From Polydactylus sextarius (Eukaryota; Chordata; Actinopteri; Polynemidae), in NCBI GenBank assembly GCA_016801845.1, contig CM028931.1, positions 13,649,555 through 13,713,554 on the forward strand: DNA of 64,000 nt, given 5' to 3'. Made by a program: the position numbers and the translations under genes. The notes under the pieces are model-generated. The model did not search any database. It saw only the letters and a program-made list of their open reading frames with translations, and was not told where the DNA came from. Shown here piece by piece: positions 24,241 to 35,309 of this stretch (its first letter is position 1; each line of letters starts with the position of its first letter).

Positions 24241-26504
24241 TTCTCCAACGCCAATGTGCTCCACCATTGCCCACCCACTACTACATCACAGAAACAGGCC
24301 TAATATTTTCAGTCAAGTTTTATTAAAAGAACAGTCCAACTAAACTCAGTATCTGTTGATAACAATCAATTGTGACCGATAATTATCCTCGTTTTTAGTG
24401 TATTTTTGGTATCCGCAATCACAACATGTTTCAGGTTGAACAGGACTTGATCCGCCGATCTCAGGGTATATTGCGGACATATATAAATGTGAGATTAAAT
24501 GATATGTGTACTTTAGAATGTAGAATTGTACAAGCGTAGAAGGAGGTCAAAATGCGTACCGGTTCTGCAAAATGTGTACAACTGCCAGACAACATGAAAG
24601 CATAATGATATAAGAATACTAAAAGCACCAGGTAGTGCTGCAGGAGTGGATGGAAACTTTGTTTACCTTCACCAGTTCATGAGCATGTGAATTCTTGGCT
24701 AAAAAAAAAAATGTGTTTGGTGAGGTCACGCTGACGTTAAGTTTTTCACAGTGAAAAGTTGATCATGCCTCACCTTTTCAGTTCAAGCTAACGCTTGAGA
24801 AGACAAAAGAAGACAAAACTAGTTGGTCTTAAATGTGTTCTGTGAGGTCTAACAGCTTCAGTCCCCATCAATCCACAAACAATAATAATAGTGATCAGTG
24901 TTTAGATTGATATAACTATACATTGTCTTGACCTTTAAAGAGAGAAAGAAATTCGAATCCTTGCGTCGCTGTAATTTGAGGACATGCAGAAGGTGAGGCG
25001 GCGCTGGCGGCTTATAAAGCGTTTAATTAAGATGTTACAAATCTGGCAACCCAGTAGGGTGGAAAGCTCATTGCTGAGACGCAGCTCTGTCCTCCTGACT
25101 AGTGATCTGGCAACCGGCGGCATCGTCCTGTAATTAGCTCTGACATAAACACATGAACCACGCAGAGAAGCTGTGTGTGATGAGCAAACAAAGGATGGTA
25201 CCGTATGACAGAAATACTAACATCGACGGCGACTGTGAGCTCACTTTTCTCGCCACTGTCTGGTTTTGTTTCGCTCATCCATCAGAGGTTTTCCTGCTGC
25301 ATTCCTCTTGACTATTTTTTATTTATTTTATTTTTTTTGTGCTGTCGGTTTATCCGCGCTGGCCTCTCTCTTGTCCATCAATGTCCCTGTGTGTATGTCT
25401 TCTGCATCATTCTGTTCTGACCTACATAACCTCCGGTCATCAATTTTATATATAAAGCTGATGCATTATGATGCACGGTTCTGTATGGCAGACAGAATGA
25501 CAGAGGTCCCTGTGGGTGTGTGAACAGTGTCATGTCATTCACACACATACGTGCACACACTTACACACACACACACACACTAGCATAAATCAGAACAGTA
25601 GCAGTCGCTGGCTAACATAAGCCCCCCAGCAACACCATACACTAATAGCACTGCAGCCTTTTCAGAGGCAGAGAAACATGGGGGGAAAGGCTGCACAGTC
25701 TGACTGAGGGTGATAATATCTCGGCGGAGACGCTGGACGTCGTGAATAAAGAAATAAATGGCACGGATAATTACGAGGACGAATGGAGAAACGCGCAAAC
25801 CTCGCGTTTAAATAGACGTTTAAAGCGACTAACAGAAAGGAAAACAAACAGGCTAATACAGACACGCTGAAACCCTCCTAACCTGCGCTGTCATACAGCT
25901 GTAAAGATGTCTGAGTGGTGGTGGGCAGCTCATTCCATCAGGCTGCAATGACCAGATAAAGAGCACTGTAGTGAATGTGTTTGGATCTTGTGCAATAGCT
26001 CAGTTTATGGCAGAGGGAACATGCGTGGGATGCATAATGTTTGTCAATTTAGGATTTTTTTATTTAATTATGTATTTATGTATTTACTTATTTTGCTGCT
26101 GCTGCTGTAAATGTCTGTATTAGTTGAATCAAAGTGCTTAGTCAGTGAATCAAAGGCAGCGGGCCTAAGGGCTGGCCCGCAGGCTTCGCCGCCCTGCCGT
26201 GTATGAATTGGTTGGTGTTTAACGCGACAAACTGTCGTTTCAGCAACACTTACAGCGGCACGCATCGCCTACAGAACAATCACGTGTTGTGGAAATGTCT
26301 CAGTCATATTTTGAAATACCTGCAGCTGTACAAAAGATGGATTCAGGAGCTTAGTATTCACTGGCGTGTGCAGATTACGTGTGTTTCTAGCCATAAAAAG
26401 TCAGTTTTGCTAGTTGAAATCTCAGCTGTTGGCGCCATACTTTAGCTAGCTAGCGGTTATTGTTTAATTGCTTTTATGTATCACTGCAAACAACTCACTA
26501 ATGG

Positions 26505-26625
26505 AAGAGCTATGAGGGACAATTCAGGGTTCAGTGTCTTGCCCAAGGACACCTCAAAATGCAGACTGGAGGAGCTGGGAATTGAACCAACAAACTTCTG
26601 ATTCATGAGCCACAAGTTAATGATT
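26505..26625 (+). repeat. dispersed fish repeat, copy 1
   Basis: Contains cagtgtcttgcccaaggaca and, further on, ggaattgaaccaacaaac. The reverse complement of the second motif, GGTTCAATTCC, is close to a tRNA B box (GGTTCRANNCC), so the family may be tRNA-derived. The same order of motifs appears in the copy at 26870. The tRNA origin is inference. Confidence 0.45.
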
Positions 26626-26869
26626 GAAAACTGTCTAACTGACTTGTTTTGAGACAAGAATCCAATAAAAACTTTTAATAATTTCCTCAATGGCTAAATA
26701 CATGATATAATGCTAACAGGCTAAAGCTACATTGAATAATTAGCTTGCAGAGATGTCTGAGGTTTGAAAGATTCAAAGCAGTGACTGGTTTGTTTGTCAA
26801 AATGTCCAAAACCTCAGCTGTCTAATACTGAATTAACTGTAAATTTACACACAGCAGATGCTTTTATCC

Positions 26870-26985
26870 ATCAGGGGTAGTTCATAGTTCAGCATCTTGG
26901 CCGAGGGCACTTCAACATACAGACTCCACTAGAATCCACCAACCTTTTGACCTTTCTGCTGAACCACAGCCGCTCTAACAGTCTG
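26870..26985 (+). repeat. dispersed fish repeat, copy 2 (more decayed)
   Basis: Contains gatgcttttatccatcagg, then ttcagcatcttggccgaggg, cacttcaacatacagactcc and ccaaccttttgacctttctg. The layout parallels the copy at 26505. Confidence 0.4.
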
Positions 26986-29900
26986 TACACCCACTTCAAT
27001 AATGGGCGAGGTTAGGTCATGAAATTCATACTGTGACTTTGAACTTCCCATAAAGCTTTAATGATTTCTGGAACGTGGTGACCGGAGAGGCCGCATAATG
27101 TGTCGACATTGATGAGATCGCTCTCGAATTGCTCCAACGGCGCTGCTATAACCACATTATAACCATCCTGCCAGTATTGGGAGCACCATCACAGGGGAAA
27201 CGAACATATTTGCCTCGCTGGGTGCAACTGATGCTGTAAACACAGACTAATATCCCTCAGCTGCTATGCAATCATGTAGAGCAATCATTGGATGTGATGT
27301 TTTTGCAGTAGACGGCGATTTTGTATCTCTACCAGACCTGAAACTGTGTTTAACATCTGGTAACTGACACTGAGTGTCAAAGAACTTTTTATCATCCATC
27401 CAGATGGAGACAAATGAATGAAAAATGATTCATCAGACATTTCCTCCACACAGGAATTCAGGAATCGGTGCAAACAAACAACTCTATTTGTCATTTGTCT
27501 ACTTTTCTCGTTTTATCCACCCCGAAAGTCTGACAGCTGACTGCTGATGGAGTGATTATCTGATGCATTAACACCGACTCGATCAACATGGAGGTCTTGG
27601 ATCCATCCAGACCAGGTCGTCAGCATCGCCAAGACATAAGACACACGTCTTATTTAAAAAAAAAAAAAAAAAAGAAGCTATATGTAGCACCCAGTGTGCA
27701 GAGAGCAGAGGGGGGCAGAGAGAGAAAGTGATGAAAGGGGGAGGTAATGGCTGCATGCCTGAGAGGAAAGACACAAATTCTATTAGGACCTAAATTTAAA
27801 CTGGAGCTCTTTTACTCGGTTTCTCTCGGTCTCTCTCTCTTTCACACACACCACACACACACACATACGCACTCTACTTGACTCTGAAGAAAAAAAGAAC
27901 TCAAGCGATGAAAGAACTGGGCCTTTCTCGAACGAGGACAAATTTTGGAAGGTTAATCAATTTTTTTTTCCTTTAACATGGAACTCGGACAACTATGTGA
28001 AAAATCTTAGTCTTTTTTCTTAGTCTAGTCGTTTTTTTTCCGGTTAATTCTGAAACGCACAATAGAAGAACAGTAAGTGAGGAGTGAGGAAATTGCCGGA
28101 GGGAGTGATATAATCAAGACTTCCTCCCTTGGCTGCACCTGCGATGAAGACATTTTTACATACATCTACATGCAAACAAGACAATCTGAGCAATTTCCAT
28201 TTGGAGGCGCAGTGGGCAGGGAATAAATCCTGCAGAGGGGTGGGGAAAAAAAAAAAAAAAAAAAAAAACATTCATACACAAGGCAGTCACATTAAATCGA
28301 CATCCCCACTTCGAATTTTTCCAAAAGCACAGCGGTGCTCCATCATCTTCCGTTTCCTGTGTTGACATTGAGAAGCTTTGATAGTTTTTCCATTCATCAC
28401 TCGTTCGCTGCTGCCCCCGTCGTCATCCTCTCTCAGCGCTAACGCGAGCAGCGAGGAGGCACATTGCCGTGTCCCCACTTTTTACCACACGCCACCGTCA
28501 AAGGACGAACAAACACACACGTCTACGGCGGCTTCATATTCTTTTGCGGCGTTTGCTTCTCCATAACAAACATGTCATCAAGTCGTGATTAGAGGGTCTA
28601 TTTCCATTTTTGGAGACAAACTTTAATAATGGCTTGTGTGCCAGCGAGATGCGTCTCCCGCTGTCCAGTGTGTGGGCTGTGTACCATCACGCTGGGAAGG
28701 GCTCCTGCCGACAAACAAATGTTCCTCTTTGTGTCTGCTGCATTCCACTTTCATTACTCACAGATCTCATTCCCCCTGCCCTATAATCAAATCCTCATTG
28801 AGTGAGCAGAAACGAAGTTACCAGCACCAATTGTAGCGAGCTGAAACACACGCGTCTGTGGCCTTCGCCAATCCGAGTGGGCCGCACGGGAAGCAGGTGT
28901 TGAGCGCTAATTAAAAAGCACCATCCTGCTGAGGCGTCTCACTTTTAAAAGGAAAAAAACTTTCCTCTCGGTCCGCCCTTGTGTTGATTTTCACAAGCGG
29001 CCAAATACCCGCTAAAGGACGAATGAAAGTCCTAATCAGAGAACGCAGCTATGAACTCGCCTCGGTTCAATTACAGAGGTGATTTATGAAGGAGGAGAGT
29101 TCATTTCAGCTTCGAGTCAATCAACATGCCACTGAGAGGTGCATGACCACCCAACCAAGAGCCTGTTGATATTCACAGTGGGATATGTGCTGCATTGCTC
29201 AAACAGAACTGGCACATCTTTAAGAATCAAGGTATCTAGGAATAAAGTAACGAAAACAAACCTACACCAGTTCAAAATACCTGTCACCTCCATCCAAATT
29301 CTGACTCTCTATCAATCTACACAAGGTTAAACTTTCACTAAAACTAGACCGCATTCACCAGATTTAATTGATGGATCTTTTTTGCCATTAACTGATCAGC
29401 AGCTGATGATAATGATGACTTTGTCTCACAGGAGAGGAAATTATTATGCGCTCAGACAAAAACGACTCATCAGGAAATTAAGAATGAATCGCACGTTGCA
29501 GCCTGACATTCAACTAATCAAAAGTCTTCATATAGTAAGCAAATAAGAGCCGAGTGGCAAAAAGACGCCTGTCTCTTTTATTACCCGGGACGATAAATGC
29601 CGGTCTCAGATAAAGACTCTAACTACCTACCCCAGACCCTTAACCTAAAAGCTCTGAATGTTCAATGCTTCTTTTCACGCACAGAAAACACCTGCATCTT
29701 AACGGTAAAAGGTCGTGTTAGCTACAAGTTTTCGTTGATAGATGACAATGAAAGACCTAAAAACGTAACGATACCGGAGCTATGCAGTACTTTGGTACTT
29801 GGACATCATTTGGGAAAATTCTGTTATTTTCAGCTTCACAAGTTTCCGAGTTCATTATAAACCAATAATGATTCTGAAATAACAAGTATACCCGAATATT

Positions 29901-30037
29901 GACAATACGATCTCTAGAAAAAATTCTGAAAAAGTCAGGTCATCTTATATTTGGGGTCTAGGGACCTGGTGGTCTAAACCAACAGGTGGCGTCAAGTGAG
30001 TCAGAGCTTCTTTTTCTCACTCACACACACCAGTGAC

Positions 30038-30515
30038 TAGTGTTGGGGTAACACGTTACCATAGTATATTACGTTTAGGCAATAACAGAGTAATAAATGC
30101 GTTATTAACTATACTAACGAGCTGTCAGTTTTGAAAAAACAACCCATGCGCATCAGGTTGACGGTTTTCAACAGAAGACGAAGAAGACGGCAACAACATC
30201 TGATTCGATGTTTTCTAAGTGGTCATGCTCGCACTATTTTGAATGTCACAAGAACCTCACAGTAAGGTGCACTTTATGTGCCGATGGGAGGCCGAGGGAA
30301 CTGTCTACTTGAGTAACCTCAAGAAACACCTGGAGAAAGTGCACAGCAACCTTAACCTAGAGGCTAAACCACCTCTTGCTAGCAAAAAGATGCAGGATGA
30401 CGGCGCAAGTAAATCTAAACAACGAGAGTTGGATTTCTCCAGACCAGAAGTGAAGATGTTTGACCCCGGAGAAGTGAGAAGGCTGTAGTGTAAGGAAGTT
30501 ACTTGTCCAACACTA
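30038..30515 (+). mobile_element. short hAT element carrying a broken BED zinc finger
   Basis: The element begins TAGTGTTGGGGTAAC and ends GTTACTTGTCCAACACTA, so its ends are inverted (TAGTGTTGG shared, then a partly matching GTAAC part). It is flanked by an exact 8-bp direct repeat, CCAGTGAC, at 30030-30037 and 30516-30523; 8 bp is the hAT hallmark. Inside, one frame has HYFECHKNLTVRCTLCADG (about 30230-30285), the CxxC part of a BED finger. A second frame continues SNLKKHLEKVHSN (about 30312-30350), its HxxxxH part. A frame change in between breaks the finger. With only 478 bp there is no transposase catalytic domain, so it is a non-autonomous deletion derivative. Confidence 0.85.
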
Positions 30516-30523
30516 CCAGTGAC

Positions 30524-31100
30524 CTGGAGAGTTGTAACTGCGACACAGAGACTCGCTAGACAACAGTGACTCAAACGTTAAGCGAGTTAACAAACAAAAT
30601 TGGGCCGGTAATAATTGTCCTCCATTCATTAGCATTATGGTGACCAAGTGGTAAGTAGCCGTACTGCTAACGCTAATGCTAACGCCGCTCCTAGGGGCCA
30701 CCGCTATGCAAGCGGCCCCTAGGAACGTTGTTTAGCATGCATGCATATATATTAAAATATATCTACACCCACAATATGAAGTCAGTTAACCAAATGGTCA
30801 GTTTTCCAATTATTTCGAAGAAAATCTCTAAAATAAATATCCTCGCTGTAGACGACTGAGAGATCTATGGGCTTTAATCTTCACCGAGTGACTTGTTTAC
30901 ACTGAAAAGTGAGAATTCCACATATCTGTGCAATATGTCTCCATTGTCAGTGGGTGTATATGTGAATATGTGTACAGCAAACTGTTATATACGTGTAGGC
31001 GTGTGGAAAGCGTGTGTTATTTATTTATTGTGTTATTGAACTCTAGGATGTTTTTACTATATGATAAATTAATATGTGGTTTTGGTTTTATTTGTGTAGT
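30524..31100. other. non-coding DNA
   Basis: Apart from the hairpin at 30686-30727 nothing was recognised; the sequence is AT-rich with ATATAT runs. Confidence 0.5.
30686..30727. repeat. GC-rich hairpin
   Basis: The arms CGCTCCTAGGGGCC and GGCCCCTAGGAACG pair at 13 of 14 positions. The inner part (accgct / agcgg) extends the stem after a small bulge, leaving a loop of about 5 nt. It lies beside GCTAACG/GCTAATG repeats and stands out from AT-rich flanks. It may be the end of an unidentified element; function unknown. Confidence 0.55.
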
Positions 31101-31916
31101 CAGAGCCGGCAATCCAATAACACACATCACGTACTGTGTATTGGGCACCAAGGTCAGGAGGGGGCACCAAAAAATTCATCCAGAATGACGACATATTTCA
31201 AATTAAAGATATTAACCAGTAGGCCTGCTGGCACACTAATGTGTTTTTTAAAACACGTATCAATTCTACGTTTCAGTTCTAGTCGATGTTTGAGTTCGTT
31301 CCGCAGAAGATTCACAGGAATTCTGTTTGCACAGCTGCCAACACTCCCGTTTTTTCCGGGTCTCTCCCGCATTTCTCACGTAATTTACAAGTTCCAAATG
31401 TCAAATAATAACAAGTGAATGGTGCCCTTCCTTAAGATAATGACAACGGGACACGAACTTGAAATTCTGAGTTTTAGAGCTCAATTATTTACTAGTTGAG
31501 CAAACGGGAACGCCGCGTCGCAAAGATTTTTGGACAAGTAGGACGAGTAGTATTTTTCGGACGCCGGATCACGACACAGCACGCGGCCGATGGTGCAGGA
31601 CGGGTTAAACTTCATGTCCGTGTTCACGGCGGATCATATTTACCTGCTATATCGCGGGGTTATGCGAGATAATTTTGGGAGATCTCGTGAATTTGGCGGA
31701 GCCGCGCCACAAACGCGTCATGAAATACACTAAAACGTTGCTTAAATGTTATTTAGTGAGGAACACGGGTCAATTTTATTAGTGGTGGTATTTTCAGTTA
31801 TTTAATATATTAGTGTTTAGCGTGTCTTTATTATTTTATCTTATTTTAAGTTTTTGATGGGGTGGCGGGGGCAACAAAAAGCTGCTGTGCTTAGGGCACC
31901 CAACTGACTAGCCCTG
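31101..31916. mobile_element. possible hAT-like non-autonomous element, CpG-rich
   Basis: The left end CAGAGCCGGC and the right end GCCCTG (inverted CAGGGC) resemble the CAGGGCCGGCCC-type ends of some fish DNA elements. Near the right end is gcttagggcacccaac, and near the left ttgggcaccaaggtcagg. Flanks TGTGTAGT (31093-31100) and TATGTAGA (31917-31924) match at 6 of 8 positions, a possible worn 8-bp duplication. The middle (about 31500-31730) is unusually rich in CpG. It has no long open frame. Confidence 0.35.
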
Positions 31917-32347
31917 TATGTAGAAGTTGCTGGATGGAATCAAAATAATTTTCCACCTTATGCGGGAATATTAAAGTAGCCTATATTTTTTTTTCATTAT
32001 GAAATGGATTCAAAGCCATAAAAGAATAGATGTTGATTGGGTCACTAGCCTATTTTTCTTCTTCTTCTTCTTTATGACAAGTGAAACGGAAACACACAGA
32101 GAGAGGGAGGGAGGGAGGAGGGGAGGGTTGGCTCTTTTCTGTATTGCTGCCAATTTAAATCTCCCTCTCTGTGCGATGTAACTTCCGCTTTCAGCACCAT
32201 GTTCAGCGCCGTCACTCTCATTTTTTTTTCCTCCCAGCGAGAGACGCTTTTTTTTTTTTGTATACGTGCAGCTTGAGGCGGGGAGGTAAACTTTTGGCAA
32301 TATCACATTGAAGACAGACAGGTGGGGGTGTTTTTTTTCCCATTTAT

Positions 32348-32398
<51 letters not shown>

Positions 32399-32399
32399 A
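31917..32399. other. upstream flank of the olfm1 B promoter
   Basis: Contains short T runs (near 31987, 32053, 32221 and 32249) and a (TA)n tract at 32353-32390. No gene was seen. Purine-rich runs on the + strand (32099-32128) precede the CpG-rich leader. Confidence 0.5.
32353..32390. repeat. (TA)n microsatellite just upstream of the B promoter
   Basis: About 19 TA units directly upstream of the CpG-rich leader of exon B. Length is probably variable between individuals. Confidence 0.95.
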
Positions 32400-32969
32400 C
32401 GACGGTGTGTGTCCGCGCGCGCGTCTCTCCAGCTCCTGATGGTCCGCGGCATCAGTTCCGTCGCGAGGCGATAAATAAGTAGGAGCCGGATCCGTGAAGA
32501 CCGGGACCCGGGGACTGCTGAGACTGAGGAAGAGAGAGGAGAGACGGGGAGAGGCAGCTGGGGAAAAAAGAGGGGGGAGACAAAAAGAGAAGAAGAAGAA
32601 GAAGAAGAAGAAGAAGAAAGGAAAAAAGAAATAAAGATCAGACTCTACGATATGAAATGAATATGCACAGAGACGACTCCGCCAAACAGATCTGTCGCTT
32701 TCTGCTCCGGGGTCGTTGAGGAATAATAATTATTATTATTATTACCGTTATTATTATTACTAATAGAATCAGTAATAATAAGAATAACAAGTGAGCGGAC
32801 TTTCAACGCAGATTAAAGCCATCCTAATAAATACTACTACTAATAATAATAATAAAAGCAGAGACAGAGAGAGAGAGAACCGGGAGGAGAGGACTGCTGC
32901 GCGGGGGGACGCAAAGGGACTCGATCTGCATGTGAGACCGCTGGTCCTCACACACACCGGAGGCGAGAG
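32400..32969 (+). promoter_or_regulatory. olfm1: olfm1 promoter and 5' leader of exon B
   Basis: CpG-rich sequence starts at about 32400 (gtccgcgcgcgcgtctc). A TATA-like GATAAATAAG occurs at about 32470-32480, with a GC-rich stretch after it, which suggests initiation near 32495-32510. The leader is purine-rich, with an AAG tract (about 32589-32618) and ATT/AAT runs (about 32725-32770 and 32828-32850). The start ATG at 32970 has a purine at -3. The TSS is an estimate. Confidence 0.55.
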
Positions 32970-33035
32970 ATGCAGCCTGCGAGCAAGCTCCTGACTCTGA
33001 TTCTCCTCATCTTCATGGGCACAGAACTCACCCAA
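32970..33035 (+). CDS. olfm1: olfm1 alternative first coding exon B
   Basis: It encodes 22 residues, MQPASKLLTLILLIFMGTEL plus TQ, a basic-then-hydrophobic secretory signal peptide. It corresponds to the known B exon of pancortin, MQPARKLL...MGTELTQ. It ends in phase 0 at CAA followed by the donor GTAGGT (33036) and joins to GTG at 39229, giving TQ|VLPANPEES. This start is chosen because it is the first ATG with the signal peptide and matches the family. Compared with exon A it adds a short peptide with no glycosylation site. It is driven by its own promoter, about 4.7 kb upstream of exon A. The product with Z exons is 457 residues, with Y 125. Confidence 0.93.
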
Positions 33036-33267
33036 GTAGGTTGATTTTTCACTATCTGATCGTTATTTGCGCTTGATTTGATCCGAACGTCATCTCCATC
33101 TCCATCTCTCTCTCTCTATGCGTGTGTGTGTGTGTGTGTGTGTTTTGAATCTCGTGTCTAAAAAAGAACCCCACCGGTGAATTAGCCCTCCCATCTCTTT
33201 AAACAGATTAACAGGCTGGGATTACATGATGTGAATGCATTGTTATGCTCGACGGGCGCGGATAGAC

Positions 33268-33270
<3 letters not shown>

Positions 33271-33311
<41 letters not shown>

Positions 33312-33327
33312 GTATATATGTATATAA
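33271..33327. repeat. (TA)n / TATG microsatellite
   Basis: Pure TA for about 34 bp, then TATG-interrupted. Confidence 0.9.
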
Positions 33328-33673
33328 TGTTTCCACCGGACCAGATGAGATAATAGAGGAGATTATAAATTACAAAGCTGTTCTAACAGCTTCTAATAAC
33401 ATTATTCCCTGGACCTCCCTCTCCCTGTCTCTATCTGTGTGAGTGTGTGTGTGTGTGTGTGTCTTTCAAAAGGCCATTGTTGTGGCAGATCATGGTCTTG
33501 CTGCTCTTCAGGGGCTCAACAATCAAATGCAGTGTCTGATAGATAGAAGGTGTTTTTTTTTTTTCTTCTCTCTTTTTTTTCTGAGCATGCTCAGTGACCA
33601 CAGTGTGACTTACTGTTTATGTCTATGTGGAGGGAGGGTGGAGGGGGGGGGGAGAGAGGAGGAGGGAGGATGA

Positions 33674-33696
33674 GGGGGGGTGGGGTGGGGTGGGGG
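33674..33696 (+). promoter_or_regulatory. G-quadruplex motif
   Basis: Four G runs (7, 4, 4 and 5 G) are separated by single T residues, an ideal pattern for a stable parallel G-quadruplex. It lies on the coding strand, so the pre-mRNA carries it too. Purine-rich sequence (33631-33673) precedes it. Function is inference. Confidence 0.6.
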
Positions 33697-33855
33697 TGAC
33701 AGGGACATTTAGTCCAGCAATGTAAAAGCCAACACAGCTCAATAGTAAACAACATTACTTGTCAATAAAAATGCATGTGTGCGAATCTTTAACTTCCTGC
33801 CGTTGTAATAGTTAGTGTTGCCTTTAATAGAGTCTCCCAGATGATGCTGGAGGTA

Positions 33856-33912
33856 GGGGTGGTGGTGGGGACAGCTGGGGAATTATTTATTACAAGCCCC
33901 CACCACCACCCC
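33856..33912. repeat. GC-rich hairpin in the first intron
   Basis: The arms GGGGTGGTGGTGGGG (33856-33870) and CCCCACCACCACCCC (33898-33912) are perfectly complementary over 15 bp, with a 27-nt AT-rich spacer. It lies 160 bp after the G-quadruplex motif. Confidence 0.75.
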
Positions 33913-34418
33913 GTCACCACCTCCACCTCCACTGCTGCCGGATTGAAGAATTTATGATTTAATTGCCCTTGCTTTGAACAGAGAGAGGTACTTTATAGGC
34001 GTCAGTGTTGTGTGAATCAGATTGTGGCTGGTAATTGGAGACTTAAAAAAAAAAAGAAGAAGAAGAAGAAGGAAAAAATCAAATATGCCGCTGAGGTAAT
34101 ATCAATAAAAGTCATCTCAGCGGTGAGATACTCAACTCCAAGTGACAAATCCCCCAACTGCCTGTGATAACCAACGTGTTAGAACAATATTGATGTAATA
34201 TTGCCTTTCACGGGGGAAATTGATTTCCATAAAAAAATGTATGAGAAAGTGTCAGAGTGAGCTTTTTTTATATATATTCATAGAGCCGCAGCCACGGCTT
34301 TGACATTCACATGAAATCTGATTTGTAAATTGATCAAAGCTTTTTGTAACATAACCTCGCTCCGGGTTATTATTTTGAACTTTTAATGTGAACTGGACGT
34401 GCAGAAGCAGAAGCTGAA

Positions 34419-34439
34419 GCAGCAGCAGCAGCAGCAGCA
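34419..34439 (+). repeat. (GCA)n trinucleotide repeat
   Basis: Seven GCA units in the first intron, followed by CAACAACAG. Confidence 0.9.
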
Positions 34440-34668
34440 ACAACAGAACGCGCGCACACACACAGACACACACACAAAAATGCTGACACGATCGAACAAT
34501 GTGGGCTATTTGCGCTGATTGATGGAAGCCATCAGCCGGAGTGGGAGAGGACAGAGAGAGTGGGCAGGCGTGTTACGCTTTGGGTTTCATGACAAGTCGG
34601 ATTCGTGGTTCCTGCTCGGCTCAGGTCAGGGCCCACGTTATGGTGACAGTCTTTCTTTCTGTATATAC

Positions 34669-34704
<36 letters not shown>

Positions 34705-35263
34705 CATCTCCTTGAAGGTAAGTCGATATTAGTCCACAGACTTGCCTGTCTGCTACCTTCCAGCAGGAGAACAGAAACACAAGATACACTTGACAGGCTC
34801 TATATTTATACAGCCTGAAACCTACAATGCATTCATTTCTACTGTGGGAAGGCCGGGCCAATGCGCATCTCTCTCTCTGCTGTGGGAAGACGAGATATAA
34901 AAAGTGAGAGGTGTATCTGGAGACGGCCTTTTTATTGCCATATTACTCATCAGAGAGAGGAAGGAGGGGGGAGACATCTAAAGCAGCGTGGCCTCAACCT
35001 TTCATGCCGAACAATACCGCCCTCCTAATGACCACATTAGCTACCTCGCTGCTTCAGACAGCTGCAGCTCTTTTTCTTCACATCTGGGTGCGTCGGAGAG
35101 AGAAGCCTGATTAGAGTCCCAACCCAACCCGGCTCTTTGCTCTTTAATTCTGCCCCCGTCCGCCTCAGGAGCAGAGATTTTGGCCACCGCCTCTTCGCTC
35201 AACACAGCGGAAGAATAGTAAGCAGCCAGAGTGGCATCTGTTCCTCACCTAGTGACTGCCCCT

Positions 35264-35309
35264 CCACCACCACCACCACCACCACCACCACCACCACCGC
35301 CGCCGCCCC
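35264..35309. repeat. (CCA)n(CCG)n trinucleotide repeat
   Basis: About 11 CCA units followed by CCG units in the first intron. Confidence 0.9.

Larger units (their letters stand above)
24241..30029. other. non-coding DNA with scattered repeats
   Basis: No gene recognised. Further GAGGTCAC fragments lie at about 24715-24760 and 24830-24855. A CA tract lies at about 25563-25580 and poly(A) runs at 27655-27673 and 28245-28268. Two copies of a tRNA-like dispersed repeat (26505-26625 and 26870-26985) are listed apart. The block 28850-29110 is of complex composition, with gctaattaaaaag (homeodomain-like) at about 28906, and could be regulatory. Confidence 0.5.

Noticed and set aside
26505..26985. 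tRNA gene suggested by the B-box-like motif
   Set aside because: There is no A box at the right distance and no cloverleaf; the motif recurs in two decayed copies of a dispersed repeat.
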